The notes: generated by a model from the letters alone, not told the origin. Counted from the stretch's first letter, positions 28,042 through 37,119 are shown. The stretch is 49,837 bases of DNA from Bythopirellula sp. (GCA_028285205.1 JANQQA010000145.1:1-49837); one strand, 5' to 3'. Translations and numbers: made by a program.

Positions 28042-29850
28042 ATGAATGCGAAGTATGTCATTGGTATCGATTTGGGAACGACCAATTCCGTCGTGTCATA
28101 CGTGGCGCTGGATGCGGAAAATCCTACCGTCGAACTGCTGAGTCTGCCACAACTGGTTGCGCCAAGCACCATCGAGCAACGTGACGCACTGCCGTCGTTC
28201 CTCTACCTGGCTCCCCAGCACGAAGCGGAGTCGGGCGCACTCGACGTGCCTTGGGACCAGGGTAGGCAGTATTGCGTCGGCGAGCACGCCCGCCGACAAG
28301 GGGCAGAGATGCCCGATCGCACGGTCGCCGCCGCCAAGTCTTGGCTATGTCATAGTCGGGTGGACCGTCGGCAACCGTTGCTGCCTTTCGGTGCCTCGTC
28401 GGAAGTCGACACCATCTCGCCAGTCATGGCATCGCAGCGCTATCTGGAGCACCTGATCGAATGTTGGGATGCGAAATTTCCTGAGTCACCGATCCACGAA
28501 CAACAAGTTGTGCTCACGGTGCCAGCTTCGTTCGACGCCGCAGCGCGCGAGCTGACGCGAGAAGCTGCCAGAGCGGCAGGACTACCCGCGGATTTGGTCT
28601 TGCTCGAAGAACCGCAGGCCGCACTCTACGCTTGGCTGGCCGAGCGAGGAGATGCTTGGCGAGAAGATCTCTCTGCCGGGGATCGCCTGTTGGTTTGTGA
28701 CGTCGGCGGCGGCACGACTGACTTGACCCTGATCGACGTGGTTGATGAGCAGGGCGAGCTTGAGCTACGTCGGCTGGCTGTCGGCGATCATTTGCTGGTC
28801 GGCGGCGACAACATGGATTTGACTCTCGCCCACGGCGTTGCGGAGTTGTTCGCCGACGAAGGCGTCAAGCTCGATGCCTGGCAGTCCGTATCACTGTGGC
28901 ATGCTTGCCGCGATGCCAAGGAAGCCCTGCTCTCCCACGATGCCCCTGAGTCGCATCGTGTTTCGGTCTTAGGCCGCGGCAGTAAGGTCATTGGCGGCAC
29001 CGTTAGCGTTGATGTACCCCGCGAGTTGGCTGCCGATCTGTTGGTCAGCGGCTTCTTTCCGGAGTGTGAACTGGGCGATAAACCACAGCGACGTCGTGCC
29101 TCGGGTTTTCAGGAACTCGGCTTGCCATTCGAGTCGGATGTCGCCATTACCCGACACTTGGCTGCGTTTCTCACTGCACACACGAAGGGTGAGAGTAAGG
29201 CAAACTATCCCACACACTTGCTATTCAACGGTGGCGTTTTCAAAGCCGATGCGTTGCGGCAACTGGTCATCAGCACATTAGGCGGATGGTTGCCAGAGCA
29301 GCATAGTGTGAAGGAACTGCCGGGCCAGCGCGATCTCGATTTCGCTGTAGCCCGCGGGGCGGCATTTTACGGTCGGATGAAACATCACGGCGGCATGCGG
29401 ATCCGCGGCGGGACCGCGCGCTCGTACTACGTTGGGATTGAGACCGCCGGGCTCGCGATTCCCGGAGTCCCTCGGCCGTTGCGCGCCTTGTGCGTCGTGC
29501 CGTTTGGCATGGAGGAGGGGACCGAAGTGGAGGTGCCGTCCGGCGAAATCGGTGTCGTGATTGGCGAGCCGGTGCACTTTCGGTTTTTTAGTTCCGCCGT
29601 CCGCTCTCATGACCAGCCCGGCTGTGTCCTGCCTCAGATCGATGAGGAGGAACTCGACGAGACCGACTCACTGGAAACGGTATTGGAAGCGGGCGACGGC
29701 TCCGAGGAGACGTACGTCCCTGTTCGCTTCCTTGCCAAGATCACTGAACTAGGAGTATTTGAGCTGTGGTGCGTCAGCACTTCGTCGGATCACCGGTGGA
29801 AGCTGGAGTTCAGCATTCGCGATGAAGCGCCAGACAGGGCACAGGTGTGA
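28042..29850 (+). CDS. Hsp70-like ATPase (first of a tandem pair)
   Basis: 602 residues. The actin/Hsp70 nucleotide-binding fold is intact: GIDLGTTNS (8-16), the LLEEPQAALYAW block near residue 190 and CDVGGGTTDLTLI near residue 220. Later motifs are VGDHLLVGGDNMDL and LLFNGGVFKA. The C-terminal region is shorter and unlike the DnaK peptide-binding domain. The frame starts at a TTG (28036), but the ATG at 28042 is preferred. It overlaps the second Hsp70 by GTGA at 29847-29850, so both are co-translated. It is not DnaK: no DnaJ or GrpE gene is near. Such proteins may act on a specific client. Its function is unknown. Confidence 0.88.
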   Translation: MNAKYVIGIDLGTTNSVVSYVALDAENPTVELLSLPQLVAPSTIEQRDALPSFLYLAPQHEAESGALDVPWDQGRQYCVGEHARRQGAEMPDRTVAAAKSWLCHSRVDRRQPLLPFGASSEVDTISPVMASQRYLEHLIECWDAKFPESPIHEQQVVLTVPASFDAAARELTREAARAAGLPADLVLLEEPQAALYAWLAERGDAWREDLSAGDRLLVCDVGGGTTDLTLIDVVDEQGELELRRLAVGDHLLVGGDNMDLTLAHGVAELFADEGVKLDAWQSVSLWHACRDAKEALLSHDAPESHRVSVLGRGSKVIGGTVSVDVPRELAADLLVSGFFPECELGDKPQRRRASGFQELGLPFESDVAITRHLAAFLTAHTKGESKANYPTHLLFNGGVFKADALRQLVISTLGGWLPEQHSVKELPGQRDLDFAVARGAAFYGRMKHHGGMRIRGGTARSYYVGIETAGLAIPGVPRPLRALCVVPFGMEEGTEVEVPSGEIGVVIGEPVHFRFFSSAVRSHDQPGCVLPQIDEEELDETDSLETVLEAGDGSEETYVPVRFLAKITELGVFELWCVSTSSDHRWKLEFSIRDEAPDRAQV

Positions 29851-32693
29851 CCGATCAGCCAAACAACTCCGCTTCCGACGAGCCCACCCCGAGCCGGTTT
29901 GTCGTGGGAATCGACCTCGGCACGACCAACTCCGCGCTGGCGTATGTCGATTCGCACGAGACGGAGTGGCAAGTCCGCACCCTGCCGATACGCCAAATTG
30001 TGGCCGCCGGCGAAGTAGACGATCGGTCGACGTTGCCGTCGTTTCTCTACCAGGCAACTCTAGCGGAGTCCAAGACGCAAACGTTCGAGTTGCCGTGGCA
30101 CGATGCAGACGGGCAATGGGTGGTGGGTCTTTACGCCCGCGATGAGGGTTCACTGAAGCCCGGTCGCGTGATCAACTCCGCAAAATCATGGCTATCACAT
30201 TCGGGAGTCGATCGAACAGCCGACTTACTGCCCTGGCAAGGCGATAGCGACGTCGAACGGATTTCACCCGTGCAGGCATCGGCCGCAGTCCTACGCCATT
30301 TGCACAACGCGTGGAATTTAGACTTCCCCGACCATCCTCTGGCCGAGCAAGACGTCGTCGTCACCCTGCCCGCCTCGTTTGACGAGGTTGCGCGCGAACT
30401 TACGCTGGCAGCCGCCAAGCAAGCCGGCCTGTCGGGCGTCGTGTTGTTGGAAGAACCCCAGGCCGCATTCCACGCTTGGGTCGCCCGTCAAGCAGAAAGT
30501 TGGCAGGAACACGTCAGACCGAACCAAAAGATCTTGGTCTGTGACATCGGTGGCGGAACAACCGACTTCACACTGATTCGCGTGAGCGAGAACAACAGCA
30601 CCGGCGAATTGGAGTTCCATCGCATTGCGGTAGGCGATCATCTGCTCTTGGGCGGCGACAACCTCGATCTCGCCCTGGCCCGGTACCTCGAAGGACGAAT
30701 ATCCGGCGGAGGTCGACTCGACAGCCGCCAGTGGGATGTGCTGGTCCGTTCTGCCTGCCGTGTCAAAGAGACATTACTCTCGGATCAGGGACCCGATAGG
30801 TTTACCCTGCATCTTCCCGCCAGCGGATCGAAGCTAATTGGCGGTGGTGTTCAAGTCGACGTGACGCGCGAAGAGGTGTTGAAAGTGTTGGTGGAAGGCT
30901 TTTTGCCTCAGGTCGCACTGACTGACAAACCAGAACGCCATCGCTCTGGGTTTCAAGACTTTGGCCTACCCTTCACGGCAGATGCGGCCATAACGCGCTA
31001 TTTGGCACTTTTCTTGTCTGCCCATCGGCACACTGGCAGCGAGTTGGCACAGTTTGATCAGCATGAGCAACGAGATTTCGATCCGGCTCGCCCGGATGTG
31101 ATTCTCCTCAACGGAGGGTTCTTTGAGTCGCGCGTCCTCAGCAACCGACTGATTGAGGCGGTCCGCCTATGGTTCTCACAAAGTGACCAACCGTGGGAAC
31201 CGCGAGTACTTGATACACAACACTTGGACTTGGCGGTTGCCCGCGGAGCGGCCTACTACGGCATGGTCCGTCGAGGTGAAGGCGTTGGCATCATCGCGAC
31301 TTTGGCGCGGAGCTACTACGTGGGGGTCGCCGGTTCTCCTCCGCGCGCGGTATGCCTGGCACCAGGGACTGCTCAGGCGGGGCAAGACTTCGAAATCAGC
31401 GATCTTGAGTTTCAGCTGACGCTTGCAGAGCCCGTCGAGTTCCCGATCTACGTTTCCAGCACGCGACTCGTCGATCCTCCGGGCAAGATTGTGGACGTGG
31501 ACCCCAACGAGCTAACGCCCTTGCCGCCGATTCGCACCGTGCTGCACACGGGACGGAAGAAAGAAAGACAACTGGCGAACGTGCGTTTGCATGCGCATCT
31601 CTCCGAGATTGGCATGCTCGAACTCTCGTGCAAAGACGTCGATACCGACCGTGTATGGCAAATGCAGTTCGATGTTCGCTCGACGACGCAATCCGACTTG
31701 CAACCTCACGAGTCGGCCTCCGAGAGCGAGGGTTTCGTCGATGAAGACCTCATCACAGCAGCTGCTTCTACCATCAACGCGGTGTTCGGTGAGGCCGCGA
31801 CCGAACCGCCCTCAAAACTGATGAAGCAATTAGCCAGTACACTCGATCTGGAAAAGCACGCATGGCCAACATCGGTTTTGCGGCGGCTGTGGGAAGTGCT
31901 GATGGAAGTGGAATCTGGTCGCCGGCGCTCCGCGGCCCACGAATCAAGATGGCTGCACTTGGTGGGCTACAGTTTGCGTCCGGGATACGGTTTCGCGGTC
32001 GACGATTGGCGTGTTGCCGAGACTTGGCGCGCCGTGAACGGAAAGCTCGCCTTTCCTGCGTCACAAGCACCCGCACTCGTACTGTGGCGACGCATTGCCG
32101 GCGGTTTGTCGCGTGGACAACAATTGGCGCTGGCCGAACCACTACTGGCAGACATGCGGAGCCTGAGGCGGCGGTTCAGCGGAGGAAAATCGAAGTCGAC
32201 TCAGACGTTGCTCGACCCGACTCGGGCGGCCGAGATATGGCGTTTGTTGGGTGCGCTGGAGCTCCTACCCGTCGAAGTAAAGACGGAATTGGGCGATATC
32301 GTTGTCGAACTGCTGCCCAAACGCAAGCTGGCGACCCGCGTCCCCGATATGTTGTGGACGCTCGGTCGTTTGGGGCAACGCGTGCCACTCTACGGACCTC
32401 TGAATACGCTCGTCTCGGTGGAGATCGCAAGCAGGTGGTTGGACGCGATCTTGAATGTGCCCGACGATCAACCGATGGCGTTGCTCGCTGCCATGCAGCT
32501 TGCACGGCGAACGGGAGATCGTCATCGCGACTTAGCCGACTCTAATCGGCAGGACGTGATCGAGTGGCTACAGGAAAACGACGCGGCCGAACACTTGGTT
32601 CAACTCGTGGCAACCGGAGGCACTCTAGTCGACGAAGAACAACAAATCGTCTTTGGTGAGTCGCTCCCCGCAGGACTGCTGATTTCGGTCTAA
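29847..32693 (+). CDS. Hsp70-like ATPase with long C-terminal extension
   Basis: 948 residues, much longer than DnaK. The N-terminal ATPase domain matches the gene before it motif for motif: GIDLGTTNSALAYV, LLEEPQAAFHAW, CDIGGGTTDFTLI, VGDHLLLGGDNLDL, and TDKPERHRSGFQDFGLPF. The two are therefore tandem paralogues. The last 300 or so residues have no counterpart in the first protein. They are Leu/Arg-rich and helical (for example SGRRRSAAHESRWLHLVGYSLRPG). Start GTG at 29847 overlaps the previous stop. Both ATPase sites are intact, so the pair may form a hetero-complex with DUF2760. No J-protein or nucleotide exchange factor is nearby. Function unknown. Confidence 0.88.
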   Translation: MTDQPNNSASDEPTPSRFVVGIDLGTTNSALAYVDSHETEWQVRTLPIRQIVAAGEVDDRSTLPSFLYQATLAESKTQTFELPWHDADGQWVVGLYARDEGSLKPGRVINSAKSWLSHSGVDRTADLLPWQGDSDVERISPVQASAAVLRHLHNAWNLDFPDHPLAEQDVVVTLPASFDEVARELTLAAAKQAGLSGVVLLEEPQAAFHAWVARQAESWQEHVRPNQKILVCDIGGGTTDFTLIRVSENNSTGELEFHRIAVGDHLLLGGDNLDLALARYLEGRISGGGRLDSRQWDVLVRSACRVKETLLSDQGPDRFTLHLPASGSKLIGGGVQVDVTREEVLKVLVEGFLPQVALTDKPERHRSGFQDFGLPFTADAAITRYLALFLSAHRHTGSELAQFDQHEQRDFDPARPDVILLNGGFFESRVLSNRLIEAVRLWFSQSDQPWEPRVLDTQHLDLAVARGAAYYGMVRRGEGVGIIATLARSYYVGVAGSPPRAVCLAPGTAQAGQDFEISDLEFQLTLAEPVEFPIYVSSTRLVDPPGKIVDVDPNELTPLPPIRTVLHTGRKKERQLANVRLHAHLSEIGMLELSCKDVDTDRVWQMQFDVRSTTQSDLQPHESASESEGFVDEDLITAAASTINAVFGEAATEPPSKLMKQLASTLDLEKHAWPTSVLRRLWEVLMEVESGRRRSAAHESRWLHLVGYSLRPGYGFAVDDWRVAETWRAVNGKLAFPASQAPALVLWRRIAGGLSRGQQLALAEPLLADMRSLRRRFSGGKSKSTQTLLDPTRAAEIWRLLGALELLPVEVKTELGDIVVELLPKRKLATRVPDMLWTLGRLGQRVPLYGPLNTLVSVEIASRWLDAILNVPDDQPMALLAAMQLARRTGDRHRDLADSNRQDVIEWLQENDAAEHLVQLVATGGTLVDEEQQIVFGESLPAGLLISV

Positions 32694-32813
32694 TCGAGGC
32701 AATCGCACTCTCAAGACCATAGTGTCGTGCGAGCGCAGCTTGTCGAACATCCAGAGTTTGCGATTCAATACTTGAAATGCTTGTCGTACAGCCTCGCCGG
32801 AAAATCCGAGTGG

Positions 32814-33767
32814 CTAGGCCATTCCAGATACCTCATCGATCGTCAGTTCGGCAGCCATGTTTTGTAGCTTCTCCAACGCGCGCTTCTCAAGTTGCCGGGC
32901 ACGTTCCTTGGACACGCCGAGTTTGTCAGCCAAATACTGAAAAGTACGCTTCTTTCGATGAGCGCCCAAAGCGTAGCGACTGCGAATGACAAACCGCTCG
33001 CGTCTGTCCAGCTGGCGTACCATGGAACTCATGAGTTCGCCGAGTTCGCTGTACTCTTTATCCTGTCGAGCAGCGAGAGATAGGTCTTTCCCAACAAACG
33101 CCCATTCGTCGGCGTCGCGAGTGACGCGAGACTCATCTCGGCTAAACGTTTTCACCTGTCGGCATGCATTCCGTGCGATGGAACGATACGCGTATGTGCT
33201 GAACCGGAAACCACGATCGAAGTCGAATTTCTCGACCGCCTGCATCAGCGTGAAGATACCATCGCTCAACATGTCATCAAACGACTGCTGAGGAGTCACG
33301 AACTGCTTGACCACGGAGATCACTAAACGGGTGTTCGCTCTGATGAGGTGGTCTCGAATCTCCGTCGCATCGTTGAGCAGCGATCGGATCTTTTCGACGG
33401 TCTCTGGATCAGGATCGCTAAGGTCCAGCTTATCTCGCAGCTGACTGGCTCGAAATTTGAGGAAATTCATCTGGCGGAACAGCGCCGACTCTTGTGCGTG
33501 CGTCAAAAGCCCGACAGCGCAGAGCGTCCGCAAATGTGCCGGCAGATCCTTTTGCTTCGCTGCGGAATTCCGCTCCGCCAACGTCGCAGCAACGAGTTCA
33601 TCCTGTTCCACAGTTTCGTCGCCAAAAGAGGCATTTGGGATGAAGTCGATGGCATCTTGAAGAAAGTCGATGTCACCTCCGCTCCCATCACCCGACTGCA
33701 AGATTGCGTGCGACTGGCTGAGCTCAGGGTGATACCCGCTGCTTGCCGTAGTGCTGAATTCGTTCAT
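32814..33767 (-). CDS. Sigma-70 family RNA polymerase sigma factor
   Basis: 317 residues. Region 2 (about 138-210) includes DMLSDGIFTLMQAVEKFDFDRGFRFSTYAYRSIARNACR. Region 4 (about 245-301) ends in a helix-turn-helix, YLADKLGVSKERARQLEKRAL. It lacks the large N-terminal part of a housekeeping RpoD, so it is an alternative factor. The first 75 residues are acidic and unstructured, perhaps a site for control. Its promoter region is shared with the CarH-like regulator at 34009 and contains repeated TGAAYG sites. An alternative factor driven by such a regulator recalls LitR/LitS light-response pairs, as an inference. It converges with the Hsp70 operon. Confidence 0.9.
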   Translation of the reverse strand: MNEFSTTASSGYHPELSQSHAILQSGDGSGGDIDFLQDAIDFIPNASFGDETVEQDELVAATLAERNSAAKQKDLPAHLRTLCAVGLLTHAQESALFRQMNFLKFRASQLRDKLDLSDPDPETVEKIRSLLNDATEIRDHLIRANTRLVISVVKQFVTPQQSFDDMLSDGIFTLMQAVEKFDFDRGFRFSTYAYRSIARNACRQVKTFSRDESRVTRDADEWAFVGKDLSLAARQDKEYSELGELMSSMVRQLDRRERFVIRSRYALGAHRKKRTFQYLADKLGVSKERARQLEKRALEKLQNMAAELTIDEVSGMA

Positions 33768-33781
33768 GAGATGATCCCGAT

Positions 33782-33798
33782 ATCGTTCAAAACATTCA
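33782..33798 (-). promoter_or_regulatory. Repeated operator-like site 1 (TGAAYG tandem)
   Basis: The minus strand reads TGAATG-TTT-TGAACG-AT, a tandem of two TGAAYG units with a nine-base period. It is one base different from site 2 and lies about 15 bases before the sigma-factor start, where a bound regulator would block it. Confidence 0.5.
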
Positions 33799-33839
33799 CC
33801 CCTGTTTTACCGGGGCACCACTCGAATCGCAACAGTAAA

Positions 33840-33856
33840 ATCGTTCAAAACGTTCA
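33840..33856 (-). promoter_or_regulatory. Repeated operator-like site 2 (TGAACG tandem)
   Basis: The minus strand reads TGAACG-TTT-TGAACG-AT, a perfect tandem of TGAACG. It is 58 bases from site 1. A third, partial copy is at 33974-33987 beside the start of the CarH-like gene. Repeats of this kind fit head-to-tail binding by MerR-type domains. Confidence 0.5.
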
Positions 33857-33973
33857 TTTTTGGCTGAGAATGGTCGCATGGCCCCAAAATCGCCCGGTTT
33901 TATGAGTTTGGCATATCATTTCCCGTGATGTTCGTGCTATAGTATGGAGTGAACTAGCCACTATCGCCGAGGG

Positions 33974-33987
33974 CTTACAAACATTCA
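33974..33987 (-). promoter_or_regulatory. Partial third copy of the TGAAYG site
   Basis: The minus strand reads TGAATGTTTGTAAG, matching the first nine bases of sites 1 and 2. It lies just ahead of the ATG at 34009, so autoregulation is possible. Confidence 0.4.
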
Positions 33988-34008
33988 ATTCGTGCACCCA
34001 CGCGACCC

Positions 34009-34899
34009 ATGAAGAAGCTCTTTACACCTCGCCAAGTCGCTCGGGCTATTGATGTCAGCGAGTCCTCCGTGAAGCGTTGGTGTGACAAGGGCGCGATCGA
34101 AACGCGGTACACGGCAGGCGGCCATCGCCGGATCCCATTGCCGGAACTCCTCGAGTTTCTGCGTACTTCGAAGATTGAACTGGTGAATCCCGTGGCTCTG
34201 GGGCTGCCAGCGGCGAGCGCCGGTACTCCCCGCGTGTTGCACCGCTCCAGTGAGCAGTTGAGCGAAGCCTTGCTTGCGGGCGACGAGCATCTTTGTCGTC
34301 AGATTACGCTAGAACTATTCTTGGCTGAGCATAGCCTTAGCACAATTTGCGACGAGGTCTTTGCCACTGCTTTTCGATCCGTCGGTGACTGTTGGGAGGA
34401 TGGCTCCGCGGAAATCTACCAAGAACGGCGTGCATCCGAAATCGCCTTGCGCTTGCTCCATGAATTGCGTTCGTTGCTGCCGGCTATTCCGGCCGACGCA
34501 CCAGTTGCTGTCGGCGGTGCCGTATCTGGCGATCACTACACGCTGGGCACGACCATGGCCGAATTAGTGCTGCGGGATGCGAAATGGAACGCCGTTTCCT
34601 TGGGTGATAACCTGCCTTTCTCTACCATCGCAGCCGCAATCAAAGAGCAGCGTCCTCAACTGTTTTGGCTGAGTTGCTCGCATATTGAGGATGCAGACGA
34701 ATTCGTGGCAGGCTATAACGAGCTGTATGAAGAGTTCGGTCTGGATGTTGCCTTCGTGATCGGCGGATTCGCGTTGACAGAGGACTTGCGAAAGCAGATG
34801 AAGTATTCATCCCATTGCGATAACTTGCAGCAACTCGAGCGGTTTGCACAGACGCTAAGCGGAGCGCTAAGCTCGAAGAAGACGAAGCAGTCGCATTGA
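34009..34899 (+). CDS. CarH/LitR-like MerR regulator with degenerate B12-binding domain
   Basis: 296 residues: a MerR/excisionase-type HTH (residues 4-41, RQVARAIDVSESSVKRWCDKG and GGHRRI), a helical bundle (about 75-160) and a B12-binding fold (about 165-285). The layout matches CarH/LitR light-sensing repressors. Differences at key places stand out. The bundle has W129 but E130 where CarH has its His132 ligand, and E139-R140 in place of E141-H142. The DxHxxG motif reads D175-H176-Y177-T178-L179-G180, so Tyr replaces the cobalt-ligating His. Binding of adenosylcobalamin in the known way is therefore unlikely. It may use another ligand or none. Divergent from the sigma factor, with shared repeat sites. 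Confidence 0.85.
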   Translation: MKKLFTPRQVARAIDVSESSVKRWCDKGAIETRYTAGGHRRIPLPELLEFLRTSKIELVNPVALGLPAASAGTPRVLHRSSEQLSEALLAGDEHLCRQITLELFLAEHSLSTICDEVFATAFRSVGDCWEDGSAEIYQERRASEIALRLLHELRSLLPAIPADAPVAVGGAVSGDHYTLGTTMAELVLRDAKWNAVSLGDNLPFSTIAAAIKEQRPQLFWLSCSHIEDADEFVAGYNELYEEFGLDVAFVIGGFALTEDLRKQMKYSSHCDNLQQLERFAQTLSGALSSKKTKQSH

Positions 34900-34932
34900 A
34901 GCGGCGATTGATTCTTAACTTCCCGCTTCTCA

Positions 34933-35724
34933 TCATCTCAACTGGCATTTTGGGCAGGCGAACACCCTACGGCCGCCGAGCAGCCAGTCTTCGATTTCGG
35001 TGTCGCAACGACTACATACCGGTTGCTTATAGACGAGGAGTCTCTCGTCACGATTCATGCGGCTACGCGGCTTACCGATTTCACTTGGCTCAGCAATGAT
35101 GATGCGGTTGTACTTAACACCAATTTCCAGCAGTGCTTTCAGCTCTGACCATAAGGAATTGATCTGTTGTCGATCTAACGACTGGCCTGGAGTCTCGGGG
35201 TGAATACCAAGCAGATGCAGCACTTCACTGCGATAAATATTACCGACGCCAGCAATGACCGACTGATTCAGCAGCAGTGTGCCAATCGCGGCGCGGCTGC
35301 TGCCGATTCGACTCCAAACTTGCTCAAAGTCACCGTCGTCACGCAATGGATCTGCCCCTAAGCGTGCTTGAACCGCTGCCCGCTCCTTCGCAGTAATAAC
35401 CCGGCACGTGTTGGGGCCATTGAGATCAAAGGCTTTTTCGCTGCCAACCACACGCAGGCGAACCTGACCGCGTGGTTCAGGAATGGGTGGGCGATGAAGG
35501 CGGAATTTTCCGTAGAGCCCCAGATGGACGTGAAGGGTTTTACCGGCTGACCAATTGTAGAACAGGTGCTTGCCGTGAGCCTCGACGGACTTGAGCGTCC
35601 GACCGGTTAGTAACTTCGCGCCGTCAACGAACCGCCCCTGCGGAGACGAAACTGTTAGTCGCTCGCCGGCAAAATCGCGGTGATGATCCCGAGCAAGCCG
35701 GTGAATCGTGTGGCCCTCGGGCAT
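34933..35724 (-). CDS. Nei/Fpg-family DNA glycosylase
   Basis: 263 residues beginning MPEGHTIHRLA, with catalytic Pro2 and Glu3. MPEGH is the endonuclease VIII (Nei)-type form of this N-terminus. The H2TH region is present (NQSVIAGVGNIYRSE) and the C-terminus has a zinc finger of CxxC (CSRC) and CxxC (CPKC). The enzyme removes oxidised bases and nicks the strand. The C-terminal Gln-Leu-Arg tail is normal. It stops convergent with the CarH-like gene (33 bases apart). Neighbours include a phosphatase and pterin genes, so a damage or stress setting is plausible. Confidence 0.92.
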   Translation of the reverse strand: MPEGHTIHRLARDHHRDFAGERLTVSSPQGRFVDGAKLLTGRTLKSVEAHGKHLFYNWSAGKTLHVHLGLYGKFRLHRPPIPEPRGQVRLRVVGSEKAFDLNGPNTCRVITAKERAAVQARLGADPLRDDGDFEQVWSRIGSSRAAIGTLLLNQSVIAGVGNIYRSEVLHLLGIHPETPGQSLDRQQINSLWSELKALLEIGVKYNRIIIAEPSEIGKPRSRMNRDERLLVYKQPVCSRCDTEIEDWLLGGRRVFACPKCQLR

Positions 35725-35739
35725 CGGTGAGACAGCTTC

Positions 35740-36603
35740 CTATTCGATCTCAGTTTTGTCGATCGCACCCTGGAAGTAACGCAGCGGTGCCAGCAAGTTG
35801 TCTTTCCAAGGCACGCGTATCTGATTTCCCTGACAGAGCAAAATCGTCGCGTCATCAACCGATAGATTCTCAGGATGTTCTTCCCTGATCCCTGCTGTGA
35901 GCGTGGAGATAAGTTGTCCAGGCTGCGCTGGATCGAGCTTGCGGACGCGTTCGTAGATTCCTTGCAGACCGATGGTCTTCCCACGTGCATCACGACACTC
36001 AGTGATCGCGTTGCTGAAGCAAAGGGCCAAATCACGAGAGTTGAGCTTCGTTTCGAAATTCTGGTACTCTTCCAGATCGGTCACGCCCCACGACTCGGGG
36101 GTGGCGTCCAAGTTCGCAGGGGCCTGTTTTAGAATCGACCAATCCTGTTGCCGGCTATCGAAGAACAGTGGCGGCGGATTCCCCGTGTTGCACAGCGAGA
36201 GGCTCCGTGTTGGGGAAAAGTAAGTGCAGATCATTGTCGTGGCAAAGCACCCATGCTCTGAGCACTCGGCGAATCGTCGACTAATCTCGTTGACGAATCG
36301 AGCTTGCCCTATTGTGTTGATGTTTTGCTTCATCAACTCACGCAATTCGTCGGAGAGCTTGCTGAAATCGGGCATCTGGCCGCAAATCTCCGCGACCATC
36401 ATTCGCGTGATCCGGCCTGACGAGCACGAAGAAAGAAGGTACAGGTCAGAGCCGCCAGAGAGGTCACAATCGACGGCCTGGCTAGTGATCCAGACGTCGA
36501 CCCCTGGCCGCACGAAGTGATTCTCTCGGCTTCCATTGCCTCCCCAGACCTCCATGCATTTCAATTCGGAGTTATCAAGGCTGGTCGATGCTGAAGATGA
36601 CAT
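35740..36603 (-). CDS. SpoIIE/PP2C-type protein phosphatase
   Basis: 287 residues. The block GGSDLYLLSSCSSGRITRMMVAEICG (about 50-75) and the later CFATTMICTYFSPTRSLSLCNTGNPPP match SpoIIE/RsbU phosphatases. FSNAITECRDARG and DDATILLC supply the distal metal sites. The first Asp-rich site is partly altered compared with the consensus. There is no sensor domain or transmembrane helix. In other bacteria these enzymes act on anti-anti-sigma proteins in partner-switch circuits. A sigma factor lies nearby, but no anti-sigma or STAS gene is in the window. The Nei gene begins 15 bases downstream. Confidence 0.85.
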   Translation of the reverse strand: MSSSASTSLDNSELKCMEVWGGNGSRENHFVRPGVDVWITSQAVDCDLSGGSDLYLLSSCSSGRITRMMVAEICGQMPDFSKLSDELRELMKQNINTIGQARFVNEISRRFAECSEHGCFATTMICTYFSPTRSLSLCNTGNPPPLFFDSRQQDWSILKQAPANLDATPESWGVTDLEEYQNFETKLNSRDLALCFSNAITECRDARGKTIGLQGIYERVRKLDPAQPGQLISTLTAGIREEHPENLSVDDATILLCQGNQIRVPWKDNLLAPLRYFQGAIDKTEIE

Positions 36604-36642
36604 GATTGTGGATTGTCAAAAAGGTTAATAGTGAGGTAATGC

Positions 36643-37119
36643 CTAGGAAACTGACTCAGAAGTTAGCGCCGTGTTGCTGGCGAAGTAGCGATTGTCATTC
36701 ACCCAATCTTCACGCCTGTATCTGACCACAGAACTATCAGTTTCACGGACTTCGAGCAAGCTGAGCCGAAAGCCCATTTCCGTGATTTCAGTAAACAGCA
36801 TGTGGGCGAGGTTCTCAACCGTGGTCGGCTGTGCAAATCGCTTCAACTTCAGGTCTTCGCCGGTTCGCAGCATGTGCTGGGTCAGTGTGTCGTAAAGTGG
36901 ATCCTTCACATGGATCATCATCCCGTGGTCATACTCGGCTTTCAAGAACGGTTCGATCTTACCGTCGAAATCGCCGAACAGCGTCGACAGTGCGCCGGTC
37001 CGCTCGACTTCGAAATGGCAAGTGATTCCATAGCGGTGCCCGTGCAGGTTGCTACACTTGTCTTGCAACTCTTCGTTGCGATGGGCCGCGTAAAATTTGT
37101 ACTGCTTTTGGATGATCAT
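36643..37119 (-). CDS. 6-pyruvoyl-tetrahydropterin synthase / QueD family protein
   Basis: 158 residues. The zinc-binding histidines are His13, His26 and His28 (in HGH), and the catalytic Cys is at 22. Other family features are DFDGKIEPFLKAEYDHGMM and PTTVENLAHMLFTEI, the substrate-binding Glu in LLEVRETDSS. It lies 38 bases downstream of folE, which makes its substrate, dihydroneopterin triphosphate. Queuosine-precursor (QueD) or tetrahydropterin synthesis are both possible. No queC, queE or other pterin gene is in view, so the pathway cannot be named. The length (158) is slightly larger than typical QueD. Confidence 0.88.
   Translation of the reverse strand: MIIQKQYKFYAAHRNEELQDKCSNLHGHRYGITCHFEVERTGALSTLFGDFDGKIEPFLKAEYDHGMMIHVKDPLYDTLTQHMLRTGEDLKLKRFAQPTTVENLAHMLFTEITEMGFRLSLLEVRETDSSVVRYRREDWVNDNRYFASNTALTSESVS

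Noticed and set aside
33799-33815. CCCC/GGGG hairpin between the two TGAAYG sites
   Set aside because: Only four-base arms with a nine-base loop, too weak to call.
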